Assembly: GCA_945901725.1 (NCBI GenBank)
Contig: CAMDLK010000016.1
Location: forward strand, 1 to 32,465
Source: Bifidobacterium breve
Lineage (GTDB): Bacteria; Actinomycetota; Acidimicrobiia; Acidimicrobiales; Ilumatobacteraceae
DNA: 32,465 nt
Reading direction: 5' to 3'
How positions within the stretch are numbered: the first letter of the stretch is position 1; the number at the start of each line of letters is the position of its first letter. The notes below the pieces were generated by a model. That model was not told where the DNA came from, searched no databases, and saw only the letters and a list, made by a program, of their open reading frames with translations. A program made the position numbers and the translations under genes. Below, in pieces: positions 7,826 to 15,796 of this stretch.

Positions 7826-9019
7826 TTACGGGATGGCGCCTCGAACGCCGTAGATACCCATGACTGTTACTAGTCCACCAACCATGACAACAACTACTAG
7901 TGGCCACCACTTGTCCTCATCGTCACGCAAAGCACGCGCTACGGGGAAAAACAGTGGGAATGCTGTGAACAAAAAACGTGGTCGCGCTGTGACGGTCGCA
8001 GGTATCAGCATGAGTGCCAACACAACTGCGGTGTACGACCAATAGATCAGATTCATCTTGTACTTCCGAGCCATGTACAGGGCAATCAGCATGGCACCCA
8101 CACTTGCCGCTGTGAGAACAGAAGTTGGTGAACTGACTGGATGAATGAAGAAATCTATGGTGCGTTGTACGGCTGTGGCCCCGAAACTTGTTCCTTCTTG
8201 CCAAGCTTCGCGTTGTACGCGAAACCAAGCCGTGTTCTCTCCGGTGTGCATGCGTAGGAACCACATGAAACCGATGAAGCCGAGCGGTGAGAGAGCTGGA
8301 GCAATTAGCGATTTCCAGTCTCTGTCGTTACGAATAGCCAGTAAAGAGGCCACTGCACACGCTGCAACCAAAGCAACACCGTTGGGTCGCGTAGCTGTAG
8401 CCATGGCGGCAAGGATTCCTGCCCAAAGCCAGTGCTTGTCACGAAGAGCAATGAAGCACAGCGCGACAATAGTGAGCATGAGCGCTTCAGAATAAGCCAT
8501 GCTGAGCACGAAACTGCCGGGAAACAATGCAATAAGAATCATCGCCTTCTCGGCTGTCTTTATGTCGAAAAGCCCGCGGCATAAATAGCCAGCAAGGAAT
8601 ACAAAACATGCGCCGAGAATGATGTTGACTGCGAGCGCCATACTGACGGGGCCACCAGGAACAAGTACATCGATGTAGTGAACAAATCTTGGGTACATGG
8701 GAAAGAATGCTGCGCGAGCATCGGAAACGAAGTAGGTCACATTGGGCATGATGTGATGGGGGTAACCCTCGCGTACGACATCGAGGTACCAGTGGCCGTC
8801 CCAACTAGCAAGAATGTCGGCTAGTCCACTGAGACCGTTGGTCGGTTCCACGTCATTTGAGCGGTCAACAACTGCTTGTGCGGCGACTGCGATTGCTGCA
8901 CCCATGATGACGAACAATCGTGACAACAGGTAAACGATTCCTGCTCTACGAAGTGTCCGACCCCACGGATCAGAGGCGGGGGGGATATGTAGTCGGCGGG
9001 TGAGTGAAGTGATTGTCAT
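7826..9019 (-). CDS. PIG-V-like polytopic membrane glycosyltransferase
   Basis: A 397-residue protein with about nine or ten hydrophobic helices. It carries features of the PIG-V/GPI mannosyltransferase 2 family (GT-C fold, using polyprenyl-phosphate sugars): an extracytoplasmic loop with WDGHWYLDVVREGYP at about residue 73, then AFFPMYP, then FPGSFVLSMAYSEAL, and ATRPNG after the next helix. The Asp in WDGHWY is the likely catalytic acid. Because it lies next to the arabinose-donor pathway, it may use decaprenyl-phosphoryl-arabinose or -mannose, but it is convergent, not in that operon, so this is only a guess. An AGGA site lies 4 nt before the ATG. The stop is 4 bases from the dprE2 stop. 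Confidence 0.75.
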   Translation of the reverse strand: MTITSLTRRLHIPPASDPWGRTLRRAGIVYLLSRLFVIMGAAIAVAAQAVVDRSNDVEPTNGLSGLADILASWDGHWYLDVVREGYPHHIMPNVTYFVSDARAAFFPMYPRFVHYIDVLVPGGPVSMALAVNIILGACFVFLAGYLCRGLFDIKTAEKAMILIALFPGSFVLSMAYSEALMLTIVALCFIALRDKHWLWAGILAAMATATRPNGVALVAACAVASLLAIRNDRDWKSLIAPALSPLGFIGFMWFLRMHTGENTAWFRVQREAWQEGTSFGATAVQRTIDFFIHPVSSPTSVLTAASVGAMLIALYMARKYKMNLIYWSYTAVVLALMLIPATVTARPRFLFTAFPLFFPVARALRDDEDKWWPLVVVVMVGGLVTVMGIYGVRGAIP

Positions 9020-9111
9020 AGGTTCCTGAAACGGTCAGACCATTATTGCCTATGTGGGAGCGAAGCGCGGTGTTTTTCAGGGCTCTCCGTATGGGTTCTC
9101 AGGACATATAG

Positions 9112-9927
9112 ATGGCACGATTGGGAATGGCTGAAATTGAACTGACATACCCACGCGATGGCATAGCTCTTGTCACTATGAATCGGCCCGACAAGTTGAA
9201 TGCCATGACATCGACAATGGTGGAAGCCCTTCATGAGACGTTTTCATTCATCGGTCGTTCACGCGATGTTCGCGTTGCTGTTCTAACTGGCCAGGGTCGT
9301 GGTTTCTGCGCAGGACTCGATCTCGGTGGCTATGGAGAGGCACCCGGGTTTGAATGGAATGGAAGCGTTGAGAAGAGTTTCGCTGTGCAAAAGCACATCG
9401 CTTCCCTTATTCCCAAAATGAGGTCGATTCCGCAACCGATAATCGCGGCGGTGAATGGTCCGGCCGCTGGTGGTGGCTTCGCTCTTGTTCTCGGCTCTGA
9501 CTTGCGCATGTGTTCAGAGACCGCACGATTCAATGCAGCATTCATCAGGATTGGGTTGTCTGCTTGCGACATCGGAACCAGTTGGTTGCTTCCTCGACTC
9601 ATAGGTGCAGCGCGTGCTCATGAAATCATGTTGACTGGTCGACTATTCGATGCAGAGGAAGCACTTCGGATAGGGCTTGTGACGGAGATCCTGCCTGCAG
9701 ACGTACTACTCGACGCTGCCTATATGAAGGCCGAAGAGATCATGCTGAATAGCCCGATTGGAGTGGCTCTTACCAAAGAAGGCATGTGGGCATCGTTGGA
9801 GATACCTGGGCTGCAGGCGGCCATTGATATGGAGAATCGGCAACAGATAATGGCAAGTTTTTCGGATGATGCGCGAGAGACACAACGTGCCAAGCGTGAG
9901 GGAAGACTTCCTCGCTATCAAGCGTAG
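9112..9927 (+). CDS. Enoyl-CoA hydratase/isomerase family protein lacking both hydratase glutamates
   Basis: A 271-residue crotonase-fold protein. The acyl-CoA binding region MNRPDKLNAM, the first oxyanion-hole stretch GRGFCAGLDLGG and the second GPAAGGGFAL are clear. However, the two catalytic Glu residues of rat mitochondrial hydratase (Glu144 after GGGC and Glu164 about 20 residues on) are replaced by Ala124 and Phe144. The protein therefore probably does not hydrate ordinary enoyl-CoA esters and may perform another crotonase reaction (isomerase, thioesterase or C-C bond chemistry). The start ATG 9112 has AGGA at 9101-9104. It is divergent from the glycosyltransferase gene, with 92 bases between the two starts. 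Confidence 0.82.
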   Translation: MARLGMAEIELTYPRDGIALVTMNRPDKLNAMTSTMVEALHETFSFIGRSRDVRVAVLTGQGRGFCAGLDLGGYGEAPGFEWNGSVEKSFAVQKHIASLIPKMRSIPQPIIAAVNGPAAGGGFALVLGSDLRMCSETARFNAAFIRIGLSACDIGTSWLLPRLIGAARAHEIMLTGRLFDAEEALRIGLVTEILPADVLLDAAYMKAEEIMLNSPIGVALTKEGMWASLEIPGLQAAIDMENRQQIMASFSDDARETQRAKREGRLPRYQA

Positions 9928-9968
9928 ATGCTCTTAACTTTTTGTTTGAAAAAGTGATGGAATCGGCG

Positions 9969-9983
9969 GCAACCTCTGGTTGC
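9969..9983. repeat. Short inverted repeat before the phosphoribosyltransferase gene
   Basis: GCAACC and GGTTGC form a perfect 6-bp inverted repeat with a TCT loop, ending 3 bases before the predicted -10 element at 9987. It could be a weak terminator of the upstream gene (TAGTTTT follows) or an operator site for the downstream one. The sequence alone does not decide. Confidence 0.4.
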
Positions 9984-9986
9984 GAC

Positions 9987-9992
9987 TAGTTT
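9987..9992 (+). promoter_or_regulatory. Predicted -10 element (TAGTTT) for the phosphoribosyltransferase gene
   Basis: TAGTTT lies exactly 6 nt before the GTG start at 9999, with no Shine-Dalgarno sequence. This fits a leaderless transcript starting at the G of GTG. Confidence 0.5.
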
Positions 9993-9998
9993 TGAGAT

Positions 9999-10493
9999 GT
10001 GAGTGAACGTGAAATCATGTCCTGGGAAATATTTGGTGAAGCAAGCCGAGAGCTAGCTACCAGTGTCGCCGAGGGGGGATACGAGCCGGACATTATTTTG
10101 GCCATTGCACGTGGCGGTCTACTTGCTGCGGGTGCACTTGGTTATGCATTGGCCGTGAAAAATCTCTACACAATGAACGTTGAGTTCTATACAGGAGTCG
10201 ACGAGCGTCTTCCGGTTCCGATGATTCTTCCTCCAGTGCCGGACCTAGTTGAATTACGTTTCGCACGTGTTCTGATCGTTGATGACGTTGCAGACACAGG
10301 GCACACACTAAAAATCGTTCAAGACTTTTTCAAGGGTCGTGTAAAAGAAGTTCGTTCAGCAGTGTTGTACGAGAAGTCGCACTCAGTTGTTCAATGTGAA
10401 TATGTCTGGAAGCACACAGACTTGTGGATCAACTTCCCGTGGAGCGACAAGGACCCAGTTGTCAAGCGTTCAGGAATCGTGAAAGACGCGTAA
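9999..10493 (+). CDS. Type I phosphoribosyltransferase, xanthine/guanine-type
   Basis: A 164-residue soluble phosphoribosyltransferase. The PRPP-binding signature is VLIVDDVADTGHTL at about residues 91-104, and the fold-typical AIARGGLLAAGAL lies near residue 35. The C-terminal WINFPWSDKDPVV resembles xanthine/hypoxanthine/guanine phosphoribosyltransferases, so purine base salvage is likely, although some actinobacterial relatives have no proven substrate. The N-terminus MSEREIMSWEIFGEASREL from GTG 9999 has the form I recognise for this actinobacterial family, so I prefer it to the internal ATG at 10017. The gene stands alone; the next gene converges 3 bases after its stop. Confidence 0.85.
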   Translation: MSEREIMSWEIFGEASRELATSVAEGGYEPDIILAIARGGLLAAGALGYALAVKNLYTMNVEFYTGVDERLPVPMILPPVPDLVELRFARVLIVDDVADTGHTLKIVQDFFKGRVKEVRSAVLYEKSHSVVQCEYVWKHTDLWINFPWSDKDPVVKRSGIVKDA

Positions 10494-10496
10494 GCG

Positions 10497-12053
10497 TCAT
10501 CCCATTTCCTTAATAATGGTAAGCGCCGCATTGCGGCCGCTTGACCCCCACACTCCAGCACCTGGGAACGTTGCTGCTCCAGTCAGATATAAACCCTTAA
10601 TAGGTGTGTGATATCTAGTGAGCTCAGGGGTGGTGCCCATAAATGCTGCCAATGGTCCGCCACCAAAACTAAGCGCATGGCCCTTTGGTAAATGGAATTG
10701 GGATTCGTAATCGGCTGGAGTCAAGACGCGCCATTGGTCAATTGAATCCATAAACCCGGGTTGAACTAATGAAGCAAACTGGCGTAACCAACGTTCTGGC
10801 TCTTCACGAGATTCCCATCCATCGACAAACGAGTAAGGGGTATACAAGGCTTCGAGGCTGAAAACACTCTTTCCCTCTGGAGCAATGGTGTTATCAATAT
10901 TGGAAGGAGTGTTTGCAAGTAATGCCATTCGCGGCATTGTTTTTCCGTCGCGCATCAATTGTGAACCACGATGAAGCTCTGCTAGCGACGGACTAACGAT
11001 GACAGTTGAGCCAGTGGTTTGAAGCCCGTTTACAGAATCAGTAAATGCATTAAACAGCGGCGGGGTATTGGTGATCGCATCAATTTTTGATTCATAGCCT
11101 TCACCTGCGGTGTGGCTCTTCCAGCGAGTGATGAGTGAATTGGCTTTGGCCGGAGGGTTCTTAAGCCATTGGACAAATGTTCGTTGTGGATCACAGGCAG
11201 AGACAACTATGCGGGCCGTAACTGTTGCTCCGTCACCAGTTTGTACGGCACTAACGCGAGACCCCTCACATATCACTCCGACGACGCGTGTACTCGTGCG
11301 TAAAAAGCCACCTGCTGCGAGAAATGATTGTTTCAAGGCTTCAGTCAGCATTCCGCTGCCACCTATTGGGCGTCCCAAGGTTCCGACATGTCGAAGTGCG
11401 TATGAAATTGCGCCAAGCCCTGTGCCGGGAGTTTCAGGTGAGAGCCCCCAAACAACAGGACCTTCGACCATCGCGGGGCCGATGACTGCTTCATCATCAA
11501 AGAATTGCCTCATTACATCGGCTGCTGACATGCGACTCATGCGAAGCATCGAAGCAACACCTCGACCTCCTCGGCGGATAACAGTAGACAGCAGGGAGCC
11601 TCGGGTGGGAGGGTTGGCTGCTGCCTCGAGAATCAATCGGGCAACAGGAATAGCTGTTTGCGCGAAATTCCTATATCCCTCAACTGATCCAGGATGTGCG
11701 ATCGCAAGTTCGTCAATTGTTCTATCAACGTCGTGCCATAGAGGCCAAAACTTTTCGGTAGTCCAGTCGCCGTTTATCTGAGGTGGTTCGACATCGATGT
11801 ATTGAAGTCCATGGGCTGAAAGGTTTAGTTCCTCGGCTATCGGGGTGGTGCGAAACGTAAGGTGATCGCAGTTGCAGATATTGACAGTTGCTCCACCGTA
11901 TTGTTCGCTGGCAGCCGTGCCCCCGACCTCTGAACGGGCCTCAATGAGCAAGGTAGATAAACCGTGTCGCGCAAGATACGCCGCAGTGACTAGCCCATTG
12001 TGGCCTGCCCCAATGACGATGGCGTCAAAGTCGGTTTCTGAACGCTTAGTCAC
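10497..12053 (-). CDS. FAD-dependent oxidoreductase, PYROXD2/phytoene-desaturase-like (COG1233)
   Basis: A 518-residue flavoprotein. The N-terminal dinucleotide motif is VIGAGHNGLVTAAYLARHG (from about residue 12), followed by the adenine-ribose Glu in LLIEARSEVGGTAAS. The C-terminal FAD motif GLYLTGAATFPGAGVWGSSGRNAA is characteristic of carotenoid desaturase/isomerase relatives and of PYROXD2. No other carotenoid genes are in the window, so a carotenoid role is not supported, and many actinobacterial paralogs have unknown substrates. The start is GTG 12053; its upstream 34 bases are shared with the divergent creatininase gene. It converges with the phosphoribosyltransferase gene. Confidence 0.82.
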   Translation of the reverse strand: MTKRSETDFDAIVIGAGHNGLVTAAYLARHGLSTLLIEARSEVGGTAASEQYGGATVNICNCDHLTFRTTPIAEELNLSAHGLQYIDVEPPQINGDWTTEKFWPLWHDVDRTIDELAIAHPGSVEGYRNFAQTAIPVARLILEAAANPPTRGSLLSTVIRRGGRGVASMLRMSRMSAADVMRQFFDDEAVIGPAMVEGPVVWGLSPETPGTGLGAISYALRHVGTLGRPIGGSGMLTEALKQSFLAAGGFLRTSTRVVGVICEGSRVSAVQTGDGATVTARIVVSACDPQRTFVQWLKNPPAKANSLITRWKSHTAGEGYESKIDAITNTPPLFNAFTDSVNGLQTTGSTVIVSPSLAELHRGSQLMRDGKTMPRMALLANTPSNIDNTIAPEGKSVFSLEALYTPYSFVDGWESREEPERWLRQFASLVQPGFMDSIDQWRVLTPADYESQFHLPKGHALSFGGGPLAAFMGTTPELTRYHTPIKGLYLTGAATFPGAGVWGSSGRNAALTIIKEMG

Positions 12054-12075
12054 GGTCTCTATTCAAGCACTCAGA

Positions 12076-12081
12076 TAGGTT
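12076..12081 (+). promoter_or_regulatory. Predicted -10 element (TAGGTT) for the creatininase-family gene
   Basis: TAGGTT ends exactly 6 nt before the ATG at 12088, and no Shine-Dalgarno site is present, so a leaderless transcript is likely. The element lies in the 34-base gap between divergent genes. Confidence 0.5.
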
Positions 12082-12087
12082 TGATGC

Positions 12088-12864
12088 ATGGCTTCTTCAC
12101 GATTACTAGGTGACCTCTCCGCATTGCAATTATCCGCGGAACTCTCTAAAGATTCGATAGTCGTTTTGCCGTTGGGGGCGATTGAGCAACATGGCCCACA
12201 TTTGCCGCTGAACACAGACTTTGTCGTCGCTGATGCCGTGTCTCGCGCTGCAGTGGAAAAGTTTGGTGCAGAAACAAATGCATGGCTTTTACCCACGCTT
12301 CCGTTTACAAAATCTAACGAACATGCTTGGGCAGCTGGAACAATGTGGCTATCAGCAACAACCATGATGGCAGTGATAGATGACATTGGTCGATGTGTGG
12401 CTTCGACTCCTGCCAAAAAGATTATGTTCATCAACGGCCATGGTGGCAACAGTGCACTGATGGCAATGATGAATCGGGAACTTCGATTGAAATACGGACT
12501 TCAGACTTTTCTCGCTCATCCGCATATGCCGGCAGATCAGGGCGGGTCATCAGCAGAGTCAGAACTTGGTATGGGCGTGCATGGTGGCGTTGATGAAACT
12601 TCAGTCATGTTGCATTTGCGCCCAGACCTAGTTGATATGTCACTCGCCGTGCGTCGTGTCCCTGAAGGTCTGGCGAAAAACGAACAAGTGAAGTTTGGTG
12701 GCCGCGTGGCATTTGGCTGGCTATCGAATGACTTCTTTCCAGAGGGTCATATCGGTGATCCAACGGGAGCCAGTACAGAACTTGGTGCTCGCATGTTTGC
12801 CGGAGCTGTTGAATCACTGGGCGTTGCAATGAAGGAAATCAATCGATTCGACTTTGGTCGGTAA
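12088..12864 (+). CDS. Creatininase-family amidohydrolase
   Basis: A 258-residue metal-dependent amidohydrolase of the creatininase superfamily, which includes creatinine amidohydrolase, the mycofactocin peptidase MftE and the archaeal pyrimidine deformylase ArfB. Metal ligands predicted from the family are Glu33, His35 and Asp44 in PLGAIEQHGPHLPLNTD, the His in INGHGGN, and the Glu in HGGVDETS. The substrate cannot be read from the sequence. No mycofactocin genes are nearby, so MftE is unlikely. The gene converges with a minus-strand operon of an ABC transporter and a cytosine-deaminase-like enzyme, which makes a role in using a cyclic amide or other nitrogen compound plausible. Confidence 0.85.
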   Translation: MASSRLLGDLSALQLSAELSKDSIVVLPLGAIEQHGPHLPLNTDFVVADAVSRAAVEKFGAETNAWLLPTLPFTKSNEHAWAAGTMWLSATTMMAVIDDIGRCVASTPAKKIMFINGHGGNSALMAMMNRELRLKYGLQTFLAHPHMPADQGGSSAESELGMGVHGGVDETSVMLHLRPDLVDMSLAVRRVPEGLAKNEQVKFGGRVAFGWLSNDFFPEGHIGDPTGASTELGARMFAGAVESLGVAMKEINRFDFGR

Positions 12865-12872
12865 ACACAAAA

Positions 12873-12898
12873 GGGGAGGAGCATTGCTGCTCCTCCCC
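12873..12898. terminator. Strong intrinsic terminator between convergent genes
   Basis: A perfect 11-bp inverted repeat (GGGGAGGAGCA and TGCTCCTCCCC) with a 4-base loop TTGC lies between the creatininase stop (12864) and the binding-protein stop (12915). On the minus strand it is followed by TTTTGTGTTT, which makes it a good intrinsic terminator for the ABC operon. The plus-strand side has no T run, but the stem may still stop or stabilise the opposing transcript. Confidence 0.9.
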
Positions 12899-12914
12899 AA
12901 TATGTAGTGAGTGT

Positions 12915-14072
12915 TTAACCGAGTTTGATGTCTGGGTTGATGTACTTGTTAGTAACGATGTCGTCAGCAACAAGGCCTTCTTTAACCTTTGATCCGGTTG
13001 ATGTGAATACTGGAGTTGCTGTTTCAATGAATGCTGTAACGCGATCCATGTCGAATGAACCAAGTGTTCCGTCTGGGCTGTTAGCGACGAGTTTGTCCTC
13101 TTGCATCTTTGCCACTGCAGCTTTAGCTTGACCTGCGTCATACACCCAACCATTGTTGTACTGGTTGACGGCATCAAGAATGATTGCGTTAGCTGTGTCT
13201 GGAGCAGCGACGTAGTCAAGAGCAGCTTGTTGGATGATTGGAACGAGTGCTGTTAAGCAGGTGTCGTACTTTGTGATGTTTGCTGGTGTTCCGCCCAATG
13301 ACTGTGCGTAAGCGGTCCAGCCTGCTTCATGAATGTACTGATATCCAACATCCTTCATCCAGTCCTTGAGGACGTTCTTGTAGAAGTAAGGCTCGGCTGT
13401 ACCGAAGCCCTGTTGTGTGTCTTTTCCGCCAGCAGCAATGAATGATGCTGGAGAACCGTCATAGGTTCCATCCACTTGCTTCTTATCCAGAATGCCTGTG
13501 GCCGTGAAGTAGTCCATGTAGGCAGCACCATCGAAATAGCGAACCTTTGCACCGGTTGCCTTAAGGTCCGCAATGGTCTTCACGTCTGGATAGGTAGCTG
13601 GGTCCCACATGATGATCTGTGGGTTGATGTTGAATGGTGCAACCACAGCAACAGTTGGGAATTCATCACCGGAGTGAGAAACTTGCTCATCAGTGCTTGT
13701 GAAACCAAGAAGAATGGTTGGGTCTTTGTACAGTTCAGCCGTTACCTGGCTATATCCGATTGCTGGACCACCAGCGCGAATTTCAACCTTTACTCCTGTT
13801 GATTCGCCTCCGGCCATCAGGTCGCCTGTGACGCGAAGCTTCTCCTTGTCAACTGTGTATCCAGGACCAATGAGTTGGTACAGGTTTCCGTGCTCAGCCT
13901 CTGGGTTCCAGTCTGTCTGCAATGAAACAGTGGCTGGGCAGCCAGCTGCGACAAGGTCGACGCCAGTTGCTGCAGCAGCAGTTGTGTCAGTTGATGCAGT
14001 GTCACTGCCGCCACACGCAGCGAGCGTGAGGGCTGCAATGACTGCAGTTGCTAGTAGTGGTCTTTTCTTCAT
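12915..14072 (-). CDS. ABC transporter substrate-binding lipoprotein (NMT1/THI5/NitT-TauT type)
   Basis: A 385-residue exported lipoprotein. The N-terminus MKKRPLLATAVIAALTLAAC is a lipoprotein signal peptide with lipobox LAAC and lipidation at Cys20, followed by a Ser/Thr/Ala-rich linker. The mature part begins VSLQTDWNPEAEHGNLYQLI, like the TDWxPxxxH start of THI5-type proteins that bind pyrimidine or other N-heterocyclic ligands. The ligand itself cannot be assigned. It is the last gene of a minus-strand operon with its ATPase and permease and ends at the strong terminator. AGGAG lies about 10 nt before the ATG. Confidence 0.85.
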   Translation of the reverse strand: MKKRPLLATAVIAALTLAACGGSDTASTDTTAAAATGVDLVAAGCPATVSLQTDWNPEAEHGNLYQLIGPGYTVDKEKLRVTGDLMAGGESTGVKVEIRAGGPAIGYSQVTAELYKDPTILLGFTSTDEQVSHSGDEFPTVAVVAPFNINPQIIMWDPATYPDVKTIADLKATGAKVRYFDGAAYMDYFTATGILDKKQVDGTYDGSPASFIAAGGKDTQQGFGTAEPYFYKNVLKDWMKDVGYQYIHEAGWTAYAQSLGGTPANITKYDTCLTALVPIIQQAALDYVAAPDTANAIILDAVNQYNNGWVYDAGQAKAAVAKMQEDKLVANSPDGTLGSFDMDRVTAFIETATPVFTSTGSKVKEGLVADDIVTNKYINPDIKLG

Positions 14073-14108
14073 GGTTGGTTGTTCTCCTGGTAGTTGGTGA
14101 TTGGTGGG

Positions 14109-14972
14109 TCAGTGACCCCTGTTGATGATGTGCCATTTCCCGATGGCTCTACGAGAGACCCATCCGAAAAAGAGGAACACCACCAGACCTAATGTGCTGG
14201 CAAGAATGATTGCTGTGATGAGTTCGGGACCCCACAAGCGATTTCGATACACATCGATTTGCGCACCAATTCCGACGACGCCGCCCTGACGGAAGTAGAA
14301 GTCGCCAACGACTGCGCCAATTACGGCAAGACCTGCAGAGATGCGTAGCCCGACAAAAATGTTAGGCAAAGCAGCTGGAAACTGCAGCTTGACTAAGCGA
14401 GTCCATTTTGAAGCTCCCTGCAACGTAAACAACTCGTGTTGGCTCTTGTCTGCCGATAGGAGTCCAAACAATGTGTTGCTAACGATCGGAAAAATAGCAA
14501 TTAGCACCACAACCAAAAGGCGTTGTGTTTGTGTGCCATCGATAAGTGCGCGAATGAGTGGGGTCAGGGCGAGAACTGGTGCGCTCTGCACTGCCACCAG
14601 GTATGGCCATGTCGCACGCTCTAGCCATCGACTTGAACTCATGAGAATTGCGAGGCTCATTCCAATCACAATTGTGATTCCTAATCCAAGCAATGCGATT
14701 TTGGCGGAGTCCCACAAAGAAAGGAGAATTGGTTGAAATCCGCGGCGTTCACCGGACTGCCAAACCATGAAACCTTCTTTGATTACTTTGTGCGGAGTTG
14801 GTAACAGGAACCGCTTTTGTTCGGGAAGTACAACTGTCGATAGCAAATACCAGAAGCCGATGAATACCAAAAACACAACTACTGGCCCGATGTAGTCCGC
14901 GATAGAAGACTTGTCGCGTTTGTCGGGAATCACTTCTTCAATGGTGACATTGATTGTTTGTGGGGTGCTCAT
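14109..14972 (-). CDS. ABC transporter permease (SsuC/NitT-TauT family)
   Basis: A 287-residue inner-membrane subunit with about six helices. The cytoplasmic coupling loop is recognisable as LQGASKWTRLVKLQFPAALPNIFVGLRIS, a form of the EAA motif (EAAxxxGAxxxxxxxxixLPxxlP). It belongs with the ATPase and binding protein on either side. I place the start at ATG 14972, which overlaps the ATPase stop as ATGA; the longer frame to 15011 would run far into the ATPase gene. The first 30 residues are hydrophilic and precede the first helix. Confidence 0.88.
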   Translation of the reverse strand: MSTPQTINVTIEEVIPDKRDKSSIADYIGPVVVFLVFIGFWYLLSTVVLPEQKRFLLPTPHKVIKEGFMVWQSGERRGFQPILLSLWDSAKIALLGLGITIVIGMSLAILMSSSRWLERATWPYLVAVQSAPVLALTPLIRALIDGTQTQRLLVVVLIAIFPIVSNTLFGLLSADKSQHELFTLQGASKWTRLVKLQFPAALPNIFVGLRISAGLAVIGAVVGDFYFRQGGVVGIGAQIDVYRNRLWGPELITAIILASTLGLVVFLFFGWVSRRAIGKWHIINRGH

Positions 14973-15724
14973 TCGTGGGCCCCCCGTAGTGCGTGAGAAA
15001 TCTTTCCGCACAACTCACCAAACTCTGGTTCGTAGCGAAGATCGTGATTACGTGGATACGAGAATGGAACATCAAACTCAGCGATTATTTTTCCTGGCCG
15101 TGCGGACATGACGAGAACTTTGGTTGACATGTAAACAGCCTCGGTAATTGAGTGGGTGATGAAGAGTCCGGCAAAACCCTCGTGTTGAAACAATCGAAGA
15201 AGTTCATCGTTTAAGCGTTCGCGAGTGATTTCATCAAGAGCGCCAAACGGTTCATCGAATAAGAAGACCTTTGGTTTCATTACAAGTGACCGCGCTAGCG
15301 ACGCACGCATGCGCATGCCGCCAGAGAGTTGACGAGGATACTTGTCTTCAAAACCGCTGAGGCCAACAAGCTCGATTGCTTCCTTGGATAGTTGGTTTCT
15401 CTCGGCTTTCGGAAGCTTGTGAAGTTCCGCGATTAGTTCAACATTTCGCGCAACAGTTCGCCACGGCATAAGTGTTGCGTCTTGGAAAACGTAACCAATG
15501 CTGTTTCGGTCAATGTTGCAGATTCCGCCAGTATTTGCTTCAAGGTTAGAAGCAATCCGAAGAAGTGTTGACTTGCCACACCCTGATGGGCCAACAACTG
15601 TTACCAACTCTCCAGCGTTAATCGATAATGAAACATTGTCAAGAGCCTTTGTGCCGTCATCGAAAGTCATGGAGACGTTCTCAAAAGACAGGAGAGCGGA
15701 GGGGCTTGTACGAGTCTCACTCAT
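14969..15724 (-). CDS. ABC transporter ATP-binding protein (SsuB/NitT-TauT family)
   Basis: A 251-residue ATPase energising the adjacent permease. Walker A is GPSGCGKST, the Q-loop is in GYVFQDATLMPWRTV, the signature is LSGGMRMRASLARSL (Met where Gln is more usual) and Walker B is VFLFDEPFGALDE, followed by the switch His in LFITHSITEAVYMS. These place it in the nitrate/sulfonate/taurine group. ATG 15724 has GGAG 9 nt upstream. An in-frame GTG at 15748 is a real alternative because a TATCTT hexamer lies 7 nt before it. The stop overlaps the permease start. Confidence 0.9.
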   Translation of the reverse strand: MSETRTSPSALLSFENVSMTFDDGTKALDNVSLSINAGELVTVVGPSGCGKSTLLRIASNLEANTGGICNIDRNSIGYVFQDATLMPWRTVARNVELIAELHKLPKAERNQLSKEAIELVGLSGFEDKYPRQLSGGMRMRASLARSLVMKPKVFLFDEPFGALDEITRERLNDELLRLFQHEGFAGLFITHSITEAVYMSTKVLVMSARPGKIIAEFDVPFSYPRNHDLRYEPEFGELCGKISHALRGAHE

Positions 15725-15755
15725 AACAATGGTCTCCGTCGCACTCACTAGGAAC

Positions 15756-15761
15756 AAGATA
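15756..15761 (-). promoter_or_regulatory. Possible internal -10 element (TATCTT) for the transporter genes
   Basis: On the minus strand TATCTT lies 7 nt before the in-frame GTG at 15748 and 31 nt before the ATG at 15724, within the 72-base gap after the amidohydrolase gene. It could let the ATPase-permease-binding-protein genes be transcribed separately from the two enzymes upstream. Confidence 0.35.
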
Positions 15762-15796
15762 GGGCATAGTTAGGGTCACCTGTGTCACGAAAAGGT

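Noticed and set aside
9937-9955. AT-rich 7-bp hairpin (ACTTTTT and AAAAAGT) after the enoyl-CoA hydratase-like gene
   Set aside because: The stem is almost all A-T with one G-C pair and is not followed by a T run, so it is not a convincing terminator.
11110-11781. 223-codon plus-strand open frame inside the oxidoreductase gene
   Set aside because: It is antisense to a well-conserved flavoprotein, has no family-like sequence and is rich in Ser, Pro and Arg, as expected of a shadow frame.
10497-12053. Oxidoreductase as a phytoene desaturase of carotenoid synthesis
   Set aside because: No crtB, crtE or cyclase gene is in the window, and the C-terminal motif fits the broader PYROXD2-like group equally well.
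12088-12864. Creatininase-family gene as mycofactocin mftE
   Set aside because: No mycofactocin precursor, radical-SAM maturase or related genes lie nearby.
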